Assembly: GCA_944324385.1 (NCBI GenBank)
Contig: CALUWD010000020.1
Coordinates: 1-32,077 of the forward strand
From: Candidatus Gastranaerophilales bacterium
Lineage (GTDB): Bacteria; Cyanobacteriota; Vampirovibrionia; Gastranaerophilales; Gastranaerophilaceae
Direction of reading: 5' to 3'
DNA length: 32,077 nt
Position numbers and translations under genes: made by a program. Shown here piece by piece: positions 1 through 8,225 of the stretch. Each line of letters starts with the position of its first letter. Position 1 is the stretch's first letter. The notes below the pieces were generated by a model. It was given only the letters and a program-made list of their open reading frames with translations, was not told where the DNA came from and ran no database searches.

Positions 1-72
1 GTCGAACCGGCACGTGGGGTGAACCACACCAGATTTTGAGTCTGGCACGTCTACCAATTTCATCACACCGGC
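1..72 (-). tRNA. tRNA-Leu(CAA), 3' end cut by window edge
   Basis: Read on the minus strand from 72 down, the acceptor strand is GCCGGTG, followed by a Leu-type D arm (TGATGAAATTGGTAGAC). The anticodon stem CCAGA/TCTGG encloses the loop CTCAAAA, giving anticodon CAA (reads UUG codons). A long variable arm follows, as expected for a class II tRNA, then the T arm begins GCCGGTTCGA and is cut at base 1. The last dozen or so bases, including the 3' acceptor strand, lie outside the window. It lies downstream of gatB on the same strand. Duplicated pieces of its 5' half lie between it and gatB. Confidence 0.93.
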
Positions 73-106
73 AGGTATAAATTAGTCTATTAAATTGTCA
101 ATTTGC
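61..106. repeat. 46-bp direct repeat, copy 1 (tRNA-Leu 5' end plus upstream flank)
   Basis: This segment is repeated at 162-207 with 44 of 46 bases identical (period 101 bp). It covers the first 12 bases of the tRNA-Leu gene plus its upstream flank. On the minus strand the flank contains TTGACA, 16 bases, then TATACC, which resembles a sigma-70 promoter. However, a start site at the usual distance would fall inside the tRNA, so the promoter reading is uncertain. Confidence 0.85.
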
Positions 107-111
107 CAAGA

Positions 112-126
112 TGTGATGAAATTGGT
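112..126 (+). repeat. Inverted tRNA-Leu D-arm fragment
   Basis: The 15 bases TGTGATGAAATTGGT are an exact reverse complement of 53-67, the 5' part of the tRNA-Leu gene, but lie here on the plus strand. The match degrades on both sides. No anticodon stem or T arm follows, so this is a fragment, not a functional tRNA. Confidence 0.75.
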
Positions 127-139
127 CTACATATTCTCT

Positions 140-160
140 AAAACATGCTACGCATGTTTT
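140..160 (-). terminator. Perfect 9-bp hairpin between the tRNA repeats, possible gatB terminator
   Basis: AAAACATGC and GCATGTTTT form a perfect 9-bp stem around a 3-base loop. It is 85 bases beyond the gatB stop. The short T run is part of the stem and is not followed by a longer T tract, so termination is only a guess. It also sits at the centre of a larger imperfect palindrome (about 105-173). Confidence 0.35.
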
Positions 161-161
161 G

Positions 162-207
162 CATCACACCGGCAGGTATAAATCAGTCTATTAAGTTGTC
201 AATTTGC
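162..207. repeat. 46-bp direct repeat, copy 2
   Basis: This is the second copy of 61-106, with two substitutions. It begins with the same 12-base tRNA 5' end, but the sequence after that departs from tRNA at once and enters the 140-160 hairpin. It looks like the head of a second tRNA-Leu copy whose body has been lost or replaced. Confidence 0.85.
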
Positions 208-244
208 TTTTAGCAACTCACAAAACAATAATACCAAAAAAAGA

Positions 245-1696
245 TTATTTTTCCAATTCTTTTTTCAAAATTTCATTAAGCATTTGCGGATTTGCTCTAC
301 CTTTTGTTTCTTTCATAATTTGGCCCACAAAGAAACCAAAAAGCTTATCCCTTCCGCCTTTGTATGCTGCGACCTGTTCAGGATTTGCTTCAACAACTTT
401 TCTTGCAAGTTCTTCAAGTTGGCTAGCATCAGAAAGCACACTCAAGCCTTTTTTCTCAACTAATTGTTGTGCATCTTCGCCTGATTTTAAAATTTCAACT
501 ACAAGTTGCTTCGCAATGTTATTTGAAATTGTACCTTTTTCAAGGAGTGAAAGCAATTTTACGAAATTTTCAACACTAAGTTTTGTTTCACCAATTGAAA
601 CTTTTTCTTCTTTTAAATATGCAGCAATTTCGCCAGTTAAGAAGTTAGAGGCTGTTTTTGGATTTACGCCGCCTTTTAGCGCTTCGTCATAAAATAATGC
701 AATATCCATTTGATTTACAAGTACATTTGCATCATATTCGCTCAAGCCTAACGAAATATACCTTTCAAGCTTTTGCTGAGGTAATTCTGGCATCGATTTT
801 TTGATTTCTTCAATCCAATCCGAGCTGATTTCAAGTGGCATTAAATCCGGTTCAGGGAAATATCTATAGTCATGCGCATCTTCTTTCCCTCTCATGGATG
901 AAGTTGTGCCGCTGTTATCATCCCATAACCTTGTTTCTTGAATAACTTCGCCGCCACTTTCAATTAGGTCTGTTTGTCTTTCAAATTCGTATTCAATTGC
1001 CCTTTGTAAAGCTCTAAAGCTATTCACATTTTTAATTTCAGCCCTTGTGCCAAATTCTTTCTGGCCTCTTGGTCGTACTGAAATATTTGCATCAGCTCTC
1101 ATTGAGCCTTCTTCTAAGTTGCCATCGCATACGCCAATGTATCTTAAAATATTTCTTAACTGCTCAACGTACTCTCTGGCTTCTTCTGATGAGCGCATAT
1201 CAGGTTCTGAAACTATTTCTAAAAGTGGAGTTCCTGCGCGGTTAAGGTCGACAAGTGAGTATGATGACCCGTAAAGACCAGCAGCGCCGGCGTGGACAAG
1301 CTTTCCTGCGTCTTCCTCTAAGTGTGCGCGAGTTATACCGATTTTTTTATTTGAAATTTGTACCCAACCACCAAGGCAAATAGGTTCGTCAAATTGCGAA
1401 ATTTGGTATCCTTTAGGCAAATCAGGATAAAAGTATTGTTTTCTGTCAAATTTACATCTTTTAGGAATTTGAGAGTTTAATGCAAGCCCTGTTAAAATAC
1501 CCATCCTTACAGCTTCTTTATTTAATACAGGCAAGACACCCGGCATGCCAAGTGTAATGGCTGATGTTTGTGTATTTGGTTCTTTGCCAAATTCCGCACC
1601 ATCAGGGGCGAATATTTTTGTATTTGTTTTAAGTTGCGCATGGACTTCAAGCCCAATCACCATTTCATATTTTTCTTTCATATCCTCAAGTGACAT
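245..1696 (-). CDS. gatB: Aspartyl/glutamyl-tRNA amidotransferase subunit B
   Basis: GatB is the tRNA-binding kinase subunit of the cytoplasmic GatCAB complex, which amidates misacylated Glu-tRNA(Gln) and Asp-tRNA(Asn). The N-terminal cradle carries GLEVHAQL, PGVLPVLN, DRKQYFYPDLPKGYQ, EEDAGKL and EGSMRADANISVRP. The C-terminal third, from about residue 325, is the helical/YqeY-type tRNA-binding tail ending in NPQMLNEILKK. At 483 residues it matches the usual family length. The chosen ATG (complement of 1694-1696) has AGGAGAG 5 bases upstream; a longer reading from an upstream TTG would swallow that ribosome site. gatA and gatC are not adjacent, as in many bacteria where the subunits are dispersed. 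The fold and motifs leave little doubt. Confidence 0.97.
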   Translation of the reverse strand: MSLEDMKEKYEMVIGLEVHAQLKTNTKIFAPDGAEFGKEPNTQTSAITLGMPGVLPVLNKEAVRMGILTGLALNSQIPKRCKFDRKQYFYPDLPKGYQISQFDEPICLGGWVQISNKKIGITRAHLEEDAGKLVHAGAAGLYGSSYSLVDLNRAGTPLLEIVSEPDMRSSEEAREYVEQLRNILRYIGVCDGNLEEGSMRADANISVRPRGQKEFGTRAEIKNVNSFRALQRAIEYEFERQTDLIESGGEVIQETRLWDDNSGTTSSMRGKEDAHDYRYFPEPDLMPLEISSDWIEEIKKSMPELPQQKLERYISLGLSEYDANVLVNQMDIALFYDEALKGGVNPKTASNFLTGEIAAYLKEEKVSIGETKLSVENFVKLLSLLEKGTISNNIAKQLVVEILKSGEDAQQLVEKKGLSVLSDASQLEELARKVVEANPEQVAAYKGGRDKLFGFFVGQIMKETKGRANPQMLNEILKKELEK

Positions 1697-1839
1697 GTTC
1701 TCTCCTTGCTTCAAGCTGTTTATTCAAATATATCACAAAAATAATTATTCAAATGTTAATAATTCTTAATATTTTTTCAAATTTAGGCATTTTATATGGA
1801 GCCGTTGAGTTTATTAATATAAGGAAGTGGAGTCTTAAT

Positions 1840-2619
1840 ATGAGTTATCCTTTATATAATCAACAAGCATATATGCCGCAGGCAGTTCCAACTGCGTCAT
1901 GCGGTGCTGTTTCAATAAACATTATGAACCCAACTGTTGGTATGACAAATCCAATGTGTCAACCTTATCAAAATGGTGTATATCAATATCCAACTGCAAG
2001 TTATTATTCTGCTCAACCAATGCAAATGCAATACCCTATGAATTATAACAATAATGTAAATTCTAACTCACTGAATACATTGCCTAATCAGCAAAATGAA
2101 ACACCTACTCCCCCTGCACCTGCTGTAGCTGCTGCTCCTGCTGAAAATAAAGAGGAAAACAAAACAGACGAAAAAAAAGAAGAATTAAAAGAAAAAATTC
2201 CTTTGACGGATGACTACATAAAAACCTTAGAAAATTATTTAAATTCACAAGATGCTAAAGTTAGGCTAATGGCAGCAAAGGATTTGCTTGAAAGATTTAA
2301 AGAAGATTTAAATAGAAAAAATGATGTAGCGTTAACTGCATTATTGAATAAAATTCTTCAAGATCCAAATTCTGCAGTTCGTTTTTTAGGTTTGACAATT
2401 CTTGATGCAGGTTATGCAAAAGGAAATGAGCTAACTCTGCAACTTTTAAAGGCAATACAAGCTGATGGTCAAAAAGAATATGGTGAAGATTCATCACTTG
2501 CATCGCAAATATTGTTAAAACTAAGTGCTGGTGATAAAGTTAAGTTTAAGCCAGAAGAAGGACAAGTGGTTGAGTCAAAAAAAGATGACACAGCCACGAC
2601 AACAAAGGAGGCTAAATAA
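1840..2619 (+). CDS. Tyr/Gln/Pro-rich protein with HEAT-like C-terminal half
   Basis: This 259-residue protein belongs to no family I recognise by name. Residues 1-85 are low complexity, rich in Y, Q, M, N and P, with a short ordered-looking signature GAVSINI at about 22-28. Residues 86-118 are a Pro/Ala then Lys/Glu linker. Residues about 122-232 form paired amphipathic helices resembling HEAT/armadillo repeats (for example KVRLMAAKDLLERF and SAVRFLGLTILDAG). There is no signal peptide or membrane segment. The ATG at 1840 has AAGG/GGAG-type sequence just upstream; an in-frame extension to 1690 lacks this and reads through intergenic sequence. Its stop overlaps the next start (TAATG), so the two are translationally coupled. 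The gene at 3187 has the same architecture and the same signature, so they are paralogues. A scaffold or adaptor role is only a guess. Confidence 0.85.
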   Translation: MSYPLYNQQAYMPQAVPTASCGAVSINIMNPTVGMTNPMCQPYQNGVYQYPTASYYSAQPMQMQYPMNYNNNVNSNSLNTLPNQQNETPTPPAPAVAAAPAENKEENKTDEKKEELKEKIPLTDDYIKTLENYLNSQDAKVRLMAAKDLLERFKEDLNRKNDVALTALLNKILQDPNSAVRFLGLTILDAGYAKGNELTLQLLKAIQADGQKEYGEDSSLASQILLKLSAGDKVKFKPEEGQVVESKKDDTATTTKEAK

Positions 2620-3059
2620 TGAATATTTTAAATATTGCCTCTAAATCATCAGCATTACTTGCAACAGGTGCTTCTTTATATGACATTCATAAACTTGGCG
2701 TAAGAGAAGCTAACATTAAACGTGAAAAAAATTACGCGGATGACTTTATTGCTGATCAAATCGGTTCATCTAAGCTTAATTACCCAAGCGAAAAACACAA
2801 TGCCATGAAAAAATGGTTAATGAATTTTAAATATCCATTGCAAGTTTCTGAAATATGGAATACTGCAACAGGCTACCTCAAGGGCGTAGCAAAAGGAATT
2901 GGTTATAATATAGCTACCCTTGGTTTTTCTGCTTTAGCATTCTTTGCTAAAAAAGACGGAACAAGAAAAGCAGGCATTATTGGTCTTGGTTTGTCTGTAG
3001 CATGGGATTTTATTAAAAACAGCACCAATATATTTGAAAGGAAAGACTATTTGAAGTAG
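2619..3059 (+). CDS. Small hypothetical protein with C-terminal hydrophobic segments
   Basis: The 146-residue product is unrecognised. The first 20 residues (ending GASLYDIHKLG) are mildly hydrophobic, the middle is basic and polar, and two hydrophobic stretches at about 95-110 (IATLGFSALAFF) and 118-132 (AGIIGLGLSVAWDF) could form a membrane hairpin. The ATG shares one base with the preceding stop (TAATG) and has AAAGGAG at 2605-2610, so it is certainly translated with the upstream HEAT-like protein. It sits between two paralogous HEAT-like genes, so it may be their membrane partner; this is inferred only from position. Confidence 0.8.
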   Translation: MNILNIASKSSALLATGASLYDIHKLGVREANIKREKNYADDFIADQIGSSKLNYPSEKHNAMKKWLMNFKYPLQVSEIWNTATGYLKGVAKGIGYNIATLGFSALAFFAKKDGTRKAGIIGLGLSVAWDFIKNSTNIFERKDYLK

Positions 3060-3186
3060 CAAAATCGGGCTTTTTAAGACATTTGTTACAAAACTTAAAA
3101 TTTAGCAAATATTTAGCAATAATTTTTAATCACAAGATTTATAATATCAGATAATAAGAATTTTATTAGAAAAGGAGAAACGTATA

Positions 3187-4383
3187 ATGATACAACCGCA
3201 GTATTTTCAGCAGCAATATCCTCAATCACCATCTGCTGTAAGCATAAATATTTATGAACCAAAAAGTTACGGTTCTGCTCCAAATAATTGCGCACCTTAT
3301 GGTTATACAAATCAACTTTATTCAATGCCTCAAGCATCTGCATGGGCTCAACAACCTCAAAACTTTGCGGTTTCCCCGTATCAACAATACGCAATGAATC
3401 CTGTTGTTCCTCAACAAATTGCAAGTACTCCTGTGGAAGCTGAACAACAAAATAATATGCCAATGCCAAACATGCAAGATACCACTCCTGTAGCACCTCA
3501 AGAAATGCCACAGAGTGCAATTGAGCCACAAGCACAACAACCTCAACAAGCTGAACAAGCACAACAAACACCAATGCCAGAAGTAAAAGAAGGTGAAAAT
3601 GTTCCACAAGTTAATGTTGATGCACTATTGCAAGACTTAAAAAGCAATGATTACGCAGCACAAAAAGATGCGATATCAACAATAGCTAATTTTGTAAATA
3701 CAAATCCAGAATTAGCTCTACAAGCTTCTGTTGATCCAATTAAACAAGGTTTGATTGATATCATTAATACTGATACAAGCTCTTTGCCACAACCCACAGA
3801 AGCACAAATGGCTCTAAAAGCTAAAAAAGACAAAGGCGAGCAATTAACTCCAGAAGAAGAAACTGAATTGAAAAACGGTTCTCAAAAAATTGATGCAGAT
3901 ACAAACAGAATGATAGCATTATTTACTCTTGCAATGTTGCAAAAACTATCAAGAGATAATGAAGCTCAATATGCTCAATTCCAACAAGAACAAGGCAAAC
4001 AAGCTCCAACCCAGCTCGCACTGAAAGATATGATGGGTTATAACGACATTGCAAATGTTATTAAAAATGACCAAAACCCTCAAATAAAATCAGCAGCAAT
4101 TGAAGCTCTTCAATACATGGCAAAACCAGAAGAAAAAGCTGAAGTAGAGCAAATATTACAGCCAGCTTTAAACGACCAAGACCCAATGGTTAAAAGTGTA
4201 GCTGAAAATGCGCTCAACAACTTGAGTGTTGCTCCTGCTGACGCTGCTCAACAAAACGCTGCACCGCAACAAGCTGAACAACCACAACAAGAACAGACTG
4301 CTCAGCCTGAACAGCAAGCACCTGAGGCTCAAGTAGCAGAACAACCAAAAGAAGAACAAGCTCAAGAAGCTAAAGCAGCATAA
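3187..4383 (+). CDS. Gln/Pro-rich protein with HEAT-like repeats
   Basis: This 398-residue protein is a larger paralogue of the product of 1840-2619. Residues 1-135 are Q/P/Y/N-rich with the signature SAVSINIYEP at about 16-25. Residues about 142-345 hold helical repeats of HEAT type, clearest at VNVDALLQDLKSNDYAAQKD and in the last two (NPQIKSAAIEALQYMA and DPMVKSVAENALNNLS). The tail from about 350 is an almost pure Q/E/A/P run. There is no signal peptide or membrane helix. AAGGAG lies about 9 bases before the ATG. A strong terminator at 4430-4466 ends the unit. The low-complexity flanks suggest a flexible, multivalent protein. No enzyme motif is visible. Confidence 0.85.
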   Translation: MIQPQYFQQQYPQSPSAVSINIYEPKSYGSAPNNCAPYGYTNQLYSMPQASAWAQQPQNFAVSPYQQYAMNPVVPQQIASTPVEAEQQNNMPMPNMQDTTPVAPQEMPQSAIEPQAQQPQQAEQAQQTPMPEVKEGENVPQVNVDALLQDLKSNDYAAQKDAISTIANFVNTNPELALQASVDPIKQGLIDIINTDTSSLPQPTEAQMALKAKKDKGEQLTPEEETELKNGSQKIDADTNRMIALFTLAMLQKLSRDNEAQYAQFQQEQGKQAPTQLALKDMMGYNDIANVIKNDQNPQIKSAAIEALQYMAKPEEKAEVEQILQPALNDQDPMVKSVAENALNNLSVAPADAAQQNAAPQQAEQPQQEQTAQPEQQAPEAQVAEQPKEEQAQEAKAA

Positions 4384-4429
4384 TTAACTGAGTAATTCTA
4401 TAATAAGCACAAAATAGTTAACTATATTC

Positions 4430-4466
4430 AAATCCGCATTTATGAGTTTTTTAAATGCGGATTTTT
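4430..4466 (+). terminator. Rho-independent terminator after the HEAT-like gene
   Basis: AAATCCGCATTTA (4430-4442) pairs perfectly with TAAATGCGGATTT (4452-4464) around a 9-base loop and ends in a run of T. It lies 46 bases after the stop at 4383 and separates this unit from the radical SAM pair. Confidence 0.9.
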
Positions 4467-4520
4467 ATTAAAAAATATTAAATCTTTGTAATTTTGCAGT
4501 AGTTATTATTAAATAGTAAT

Positions 4521-4838
4521 ATGAGTAAAATAACTAGATTTGACGCTAAAAATAACAACAAAAAAATTGCACAATTAAAGTCTTACCTAGGTTTTGAGTA
4601 TATAAAACTAAAAAAAGACGTAAATGGACTTGAATTTAACATTGAGCACCTGCTGGAGTATTCAAATAAGAACAGGTACAATATTTCTATAGCCAGAAAG
4701 CTTGAAAACAGCACTTTTGTTTACAATTTCTTTGTGGAAGGTTCAAAATTAAATTTATTCTTTGATGCTTATTTTAATGGTAAGATAGAAGGCGAAATAA
4801 TTGATATCGACAAATTAAAACCGGAAAATCTTGCATGA
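4521..4838 (+). CDS. Small hypothetical protein coupled to radical SAM gene
   Basis: The 105-residue product is not recognised. It is mixed polar, Lys/Asn-rich, without signal peptide, membrane helix or cysteine motif; alternating hydrophobic residues in the last 45 positions (STFVYNFFVEGSKLNLFFDA) suggest a small beta-rich fold. No clear ribosome site precedes the ATG. It begins 54 bases after the terminator at 4430-4466, so it heads a new transcript. Its last codons overlap the next start (ATGA, 4835-4838), which implies coupled translation and a likely role linked to the radical SAM protein. Confidence 0.75.
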   Translation: MSKITRFDAKNNNKKIAQLKSYLGFEYIKLKKDVNGLEFNIEHLLEYSNKNRYNISIARKLENSTFVYNFFVEGSKLNLFFDAYFNGKIEGEIIDIDKLKPENLA

Positions 4839-6616
4839 GTAAATTTTTAGATGAATATGCCTTAATTTTGTCTTCTTGCGAAAGACCTTCGCGCTACATA
4901 GGTGATGAATTTCTAAGTGCAAATAAAGACTTTAATACAGCTAATGTAAAAGTAGCATTTGTTTTCCCTGACAAATATGAAATAGGGATTAGTAATTTTG
5001 GTCATAAAATTTTGTACCATATTGTAAATTCCCATCCATCTTATATGGCGGATAGAGCCTATGCGCCTGACAAAGATTTTCTAGATTTATTAAAGAAATA
5101 TAATAAATCGCTATATGGGCTAGAGTCTAAAGTGCCGCTTAATTCATTTGACTTTTTAGGATTTGCACTGCAATATGAGATGTCTTACACTACAATATTG
5201 AAAATGCTGGAATTCTCAAATGTCCCAGTGCTTTCAGTAGAGAGAAATGATGATGACCCAATTATTTTTGCCGGTGGGCCTTGTGCTTTTAACCCTGCAC
5301 CAATGTGCGATTTTATTGACTTGTTTTTAATAGGTGATGGCGAAGAAGTTGTTATAGAAATTTTAGACAAGTACGACAAAATTAAAACAAAATCACGCTA
5401 TGAAATTTTAGAAGAATTATCTAAAATCCAAGGTGTGTATTGTCCAAAATTTCCCAAAAAGACAACAAAAAGGATATTTATTCCTGATAAAAAATCGCAC
5501 CCTGTAAAGTCGCCTATTTCACATTTTGTGAGTGTACATGATAGAGCCACTGTAGAAATTAGAAGGGGCTGTGGCAGGTTGTGTCGTTTTTGCCAAAGTG
5601 CGCATACTAATTTGCCAGTTCGTGAGAGAAATTCTGATGACATAATTTCACTTACTTGTGATTATGTCAAAAATACTGGATATGATGAGTATTCTTTGCT
5701 TTCGCTTTCTTCTAATGATCACACAAACATTGAACAGATTATAGAAAGGCTAAACGAACATTTTAAAGGTACAGGTGTAAATGTTTCCTTGCCTAGCCAG
5801 CGTGCTGATAAGTTTTCAATAAAACTTGCGCAATTAATGCAGCAAGAGAAAAAGTCTACTATTACAATTGCTCCCGAAGCTGGCAGTCAAAGAATGCGCG
5901 ATGTTATAAATAAAAATTTAACTCAAGAACAAATTATAAATGCTGTTTTATCTTGTGTCAGAAGTGGCTGGGGTAAAATTAAATTTTATTTTATTATTGG
6001 ACTGCCTTTTGAAGAAGATGAAGATGTTCTTGCGATTGCCGATTTAATTAAAAACATTAACTATAATTGCAAAAAAGAAGGGCTAAGACTGCCTTCCATC
6101 ACTTGTTCTATTTCGGTTTTTGTTCCAAAGCCTCACACTCCATTTTGCTGGCATGGTCAAAATTCAATTGAAGAAATTGAGCGCAAGAAGCAGTTGCTGC
6201 TATCAAGAAAGCCAGAAATTAAAAATGCAAAGCTGAATTTTCACTCACCACGGGTTTCTCAGTTGGAAGCTTTTTTGACTCGAGGTGATAAAAATGTTGG
6301 TAAATTTATTTATGAGCTTTATAAAAATGGCTCATACCTTGATTCTTGGGAAGAAAATATTGATTTTGAACTTTACAAGCAAGTTGCACAAAAGTTAAAT
6401 ATTGATTATGCACAAGAAGCCACAAAAACATTTGACACAAGTGAAGATCTGCCTTGGGATATTATAGATTGTGGTCTAAATAAGCAATGGTTAATTAATG
6501 AATATAATCTTGCAAAACAAGCTAAAAACACTATTCCTTGCGAAGTAAAATGCTCAAACTGTGGAGTGTGTAGCAACCTAAAAACACATAAAATTTATGA
6601 TAAAACTATTATTTAG
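4835..6616 (+). CDS. B12-binding-type radical SAM protein, TIGR03960-like
   Basis: This 593-residue protein has an N-terminal segment (about 35-200) resembling the cobalamin-binding-like domain of this family (VAFVFPDKYEIGISNFG, FAGGPCAFNPAP, IGDGEE). The radical SAM core follows, with the [4Fe-4S] cysteines C246, C250 and C253 in GCGRLCRFC, an SAM-site region TIAPEAGSQRMR, and FIIGLPFEEDED. The C-terminus ends with a small cysteine cluster (CEVKCSNCGVC). The family is widespread and its substrate is unknown to me; in other bacteria it is often fused to or followed by a DUF2344 domain (TIGR03936), which is absent here, so the protein stands alone. It is coupled to the 105-residue protein upstream. 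Its 3' end overlaps the convergent receiver gene by 8 bases. Confidence 0.88.
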   Translation: MSKFLDEYALILSSCERPSRYIGDEFLSANKDFNTANVKVAFVFPDKYEIGISNFGHKILYHIVNSHPSYMADRAYAPDKDFLDLLKKYNKSLYGLESKVPLNSFDFLGFALQYEMSYTTILKMLEFSNVPVLSVERNDDDPIIFAGGPCAFNPAPMCDFIDLFLIGDGEEVVIEILDKYDKIKTKSRYEILEELSKIQGVYCPKFPKKTTKRIFIPDKKSHPVKSPISHFVSVHDRATVEIRRGCGRLCRFCQSAHTNLPVRERNSDDIISLTCDYVKNTGYDEYSLLSLSSNDHTNIEQIIERLNEHFKGTGVNVSLPSQRADKFSIKLAQLMQQEKKSTITIAPEAGSQRMRDVINKNLTQEQIINAVLSCVRSGWGKIKFYFIIGLPFEEDEDVLAIADLIKNINYNCKKEGLRLPSITCSISVFVPKPHTPFCWHGQNSIEEIERKKQLLLSRKPEIKNAKLNFHSPRVSQLEAFLTRGDKNVGKFIYELYKNGSYLDSWEENIDFELYKQVAQKLNIDYAQEATKTFDTSEDLPWDIIDCGLNKQWLINEYNLAKQAKNTIPCEVKCSNCGVCSNLKTHKIYDKTII

Positions 6617-6968
6617 TGAGCCTTTCCACTGTTGCTAAAAAATTCATAATGTCGATTGGTTTTGTTATATAGTTATCGCAACCAAGTGCTTTTGCTGTTT
6701 GTTTATCTTTATCCATGGCAAAAGCTGATACAATAAGTGTTTGAGGGCAGTCAATTTTTTCATCTTTGAGTTTTTTTAACAGGGAAAACCCGTCAAGTAT
6801 GGGCAATTGTATGTCTAAAATCATTAAGTCAAAGAAATTTTTTTTAATTTCATTGTACGCTTCAAGCCCATCGTACGCCTTAGTTACAGAGTAACTTTTT
6901 GCTTCTAATATATCTGCAAAAAGCTTCATATTTGTTGGATTGTCTTCCACAATGAGAATTTTTTTCAT
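6609..6968 (-). CDS. Single-domain response regulator (receiver only)
   Basis: This 119-residue CheY/DivK-type receiver has no output domain. The conserved residues are all present: the acidic pair E8/D9, phospho-acceptor D52 in LMILDIQLP, S81 in the switch position and K103 in TKP. The 5' end overlaps the upstream histidine kinase by 4 bases (ATGA), so the two are co-translated and surely partners. Without an effector domain, signal must leave through protein contact or phosphotransfer; the winged-helix protein at 8226-8729 in the same cluster is a possible target. Its 3' end overlaps the convergent radical SAM gene by 8 bases. Confidence 0.93.
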   Translation of the reverse strand: MKKILIVEDNPTNMKLFADILEAKSYSVTKAYDGLEAYNEIKKNFFDLMILDIQLPILDGFSLLKKLKDEKIDCPQTLIVSAFAMDKDKQTAKALGCDNYITKPIDIMNFLATVERLTK

Positions 6969-8176
6969 GCCAGAGCCCCCTTGAGTTGCACTTTAAAAGT
7001 TGTGCCTTTGTTGGGTGCGCTTTCAAGAGTGATTTTGCCCTTGTGTAGTTTTACAAGTTCTTTTGTAATTGTAAGCCCAAGCCCTGTCGAACTTTGACCT
7101 TTTGTGTATAAATTATTAAGGTGGACAAATTTGGTAAAAATCTTATTATGATATTTTTTATCAATACCTATGCCGTTATCTTGTACTTCAAGTATAAAAT
7201 CTTTGTCCTGATTTGATGCTCTAATCTCAACTTTGCCATTTTCAGGAGTAAATTTTATTGCATTACTTAATAGGTTATATAAAATTTGTTGTAATTTTTG
7301 ATAATCTGCCATTATGTTATTTTCACAAGTGTTTATAAATTTCACCTCTATTGACTTTTGTTCAAATAACGGTGTAAGTATATTTATTGCCTCTTGTATC
7401 ACGTTTTGTGGACTAAGTTCGCAAAGTGACACTTTCATAGCCTTTGACTCTATTTTTGATAAGTCTAAAATTTCATTTATCATACCAAGCAGGTGCAAAC
7501 TTGAAATTTGTATGTCTTTAATGTATTCCTCTTGTTTTTGGTTTAAGTCTCCAAAAATTTTGCAACCAAGCGCTTGAGAAAAACCTATAATAGCGTTAAG
7601 CGGTGTCCTTAACTCGTGCGAGATGTTTGCAAGAAATGAATTTTTTGTTTTATCTAGTTCTTGTAATTTTTTATGTTGTTTTTCTATAATTTCGTATGCA
7701 TTATTTTTTTCGATTATATTGTCTTGCAGTGCTTTTAGCTGCATTTTAAATACATCATTAAGCTCGTAATCTTTAATTAAATAAGAAATTACGCTTGCTA
7801 TTGTTTCAATTGCGCTGAGCTCATCAGGGGTGAATTCTTCTTCATTTTCAACTACAAAAATTCCAAATAGTGAATTTCTGATTAAGAGCTTGCTGCAAGC
7901 CCAAAACCCTTGTTTCTTGAATAATACAGTACAATTATTACTATTTGAAATTGTGTCATAAAGTGTTTTGTCATGGGATAAATCAACACTTGTGTCTGGG
8001 TACAATCCTTTTGGTTCAAATTTGTCGGAATTGATAAAATAAACCCCTAATGACTTTGCTTGAATAACGTTATTGATTTCTTTTAATATATTTTTGTAAA
8101 AGTCAATCCTATTAATTTCGTTATTGTTAATTAGCGAAGTGATTAGGGCTAAAATTTCATTTAAATTCTTGTTCAT
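6965..8176 (-). CDS. Soluble GAF-domain sensor histidine kinase
   Basis: The 403-residue protein has no membrane helix, so it senses a cytoplasmic signal. Residues about 25-135 look like a GAF domain. A coiled linker (about 140-178) leads to HisKA with H187 in FLANISHELRTPLNAI. The HATPase domain has the N box QQILYNLLSNAIKFTP (about 296-311), G1 DNGIGID (333-339) and G2 STGLGLTI (363-370). All catalytic boxes look intact. No clear ribosome site is visible at the ATG. It overlaps the receiver gene downstream by 4 bases, and the winged-helix gene lies 49 bases upstream on the same strand. Confidence 0.94.
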   Translation of the reverse strand: MNKNLNEILALITSLINNNEINRIDFYKNILKEINNVIQAKSLGVYFINSDKFEPKGLYPDTSVDLSHDKTLYDTISNSNNCTVLFKKQGFWACSKLLIRNSLFGIFVVENEEEFTPDELSAIETIASVISYLIKDYELNDVFKMQLKALQDNIIEKNNAYEIIEKQHKKLQELDKTKNSFLANISHELRTPLNAIIGFSQALGCKIFGDLNQKQEEYIKDIQISSLHLLGMINEILDLSKIESKAMKVSLCELSPQNVIQEAINILTPLFEQKSIEVKFINTCENNIMADYQKLQQILYNLLSNAIKFTPENGKVEIRASNQDKDFILEVQDNGIGIDKKYHNKIFTKFVHLNNLYTKGQSSTGLGLTITKELVKLHKGKITLESAPNKGTTFKVQLKGALA

Positions 8177-8225
8177 TAATTAATTATAAGACTTTTTTTA
8201 TAATCGGGCAAATTATTATTATATG

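Noticed and set aside
204-692. Plus-strand open frame antisense to gatB
   Set aside because: It overlaps the well-supported gatB, has no ribosome site and shows no protein motif; it is a shadow frame.
1690-1839. N-terminal extension of the first HEAT-like protein
   Set aside because: The in-frame extension has no ribosome site, overlaps the gatB start region and reads through AT-rich intergenic sequence.
3113-3609. Minus-strand open frames antisense to the HEAT-like gene
   Set aside because: Their Leu-, Val- and Cys-rich translations are the complement of a Gln/Pro-rich coding strand; the plus-strand gene has a ribosome site and repeats.
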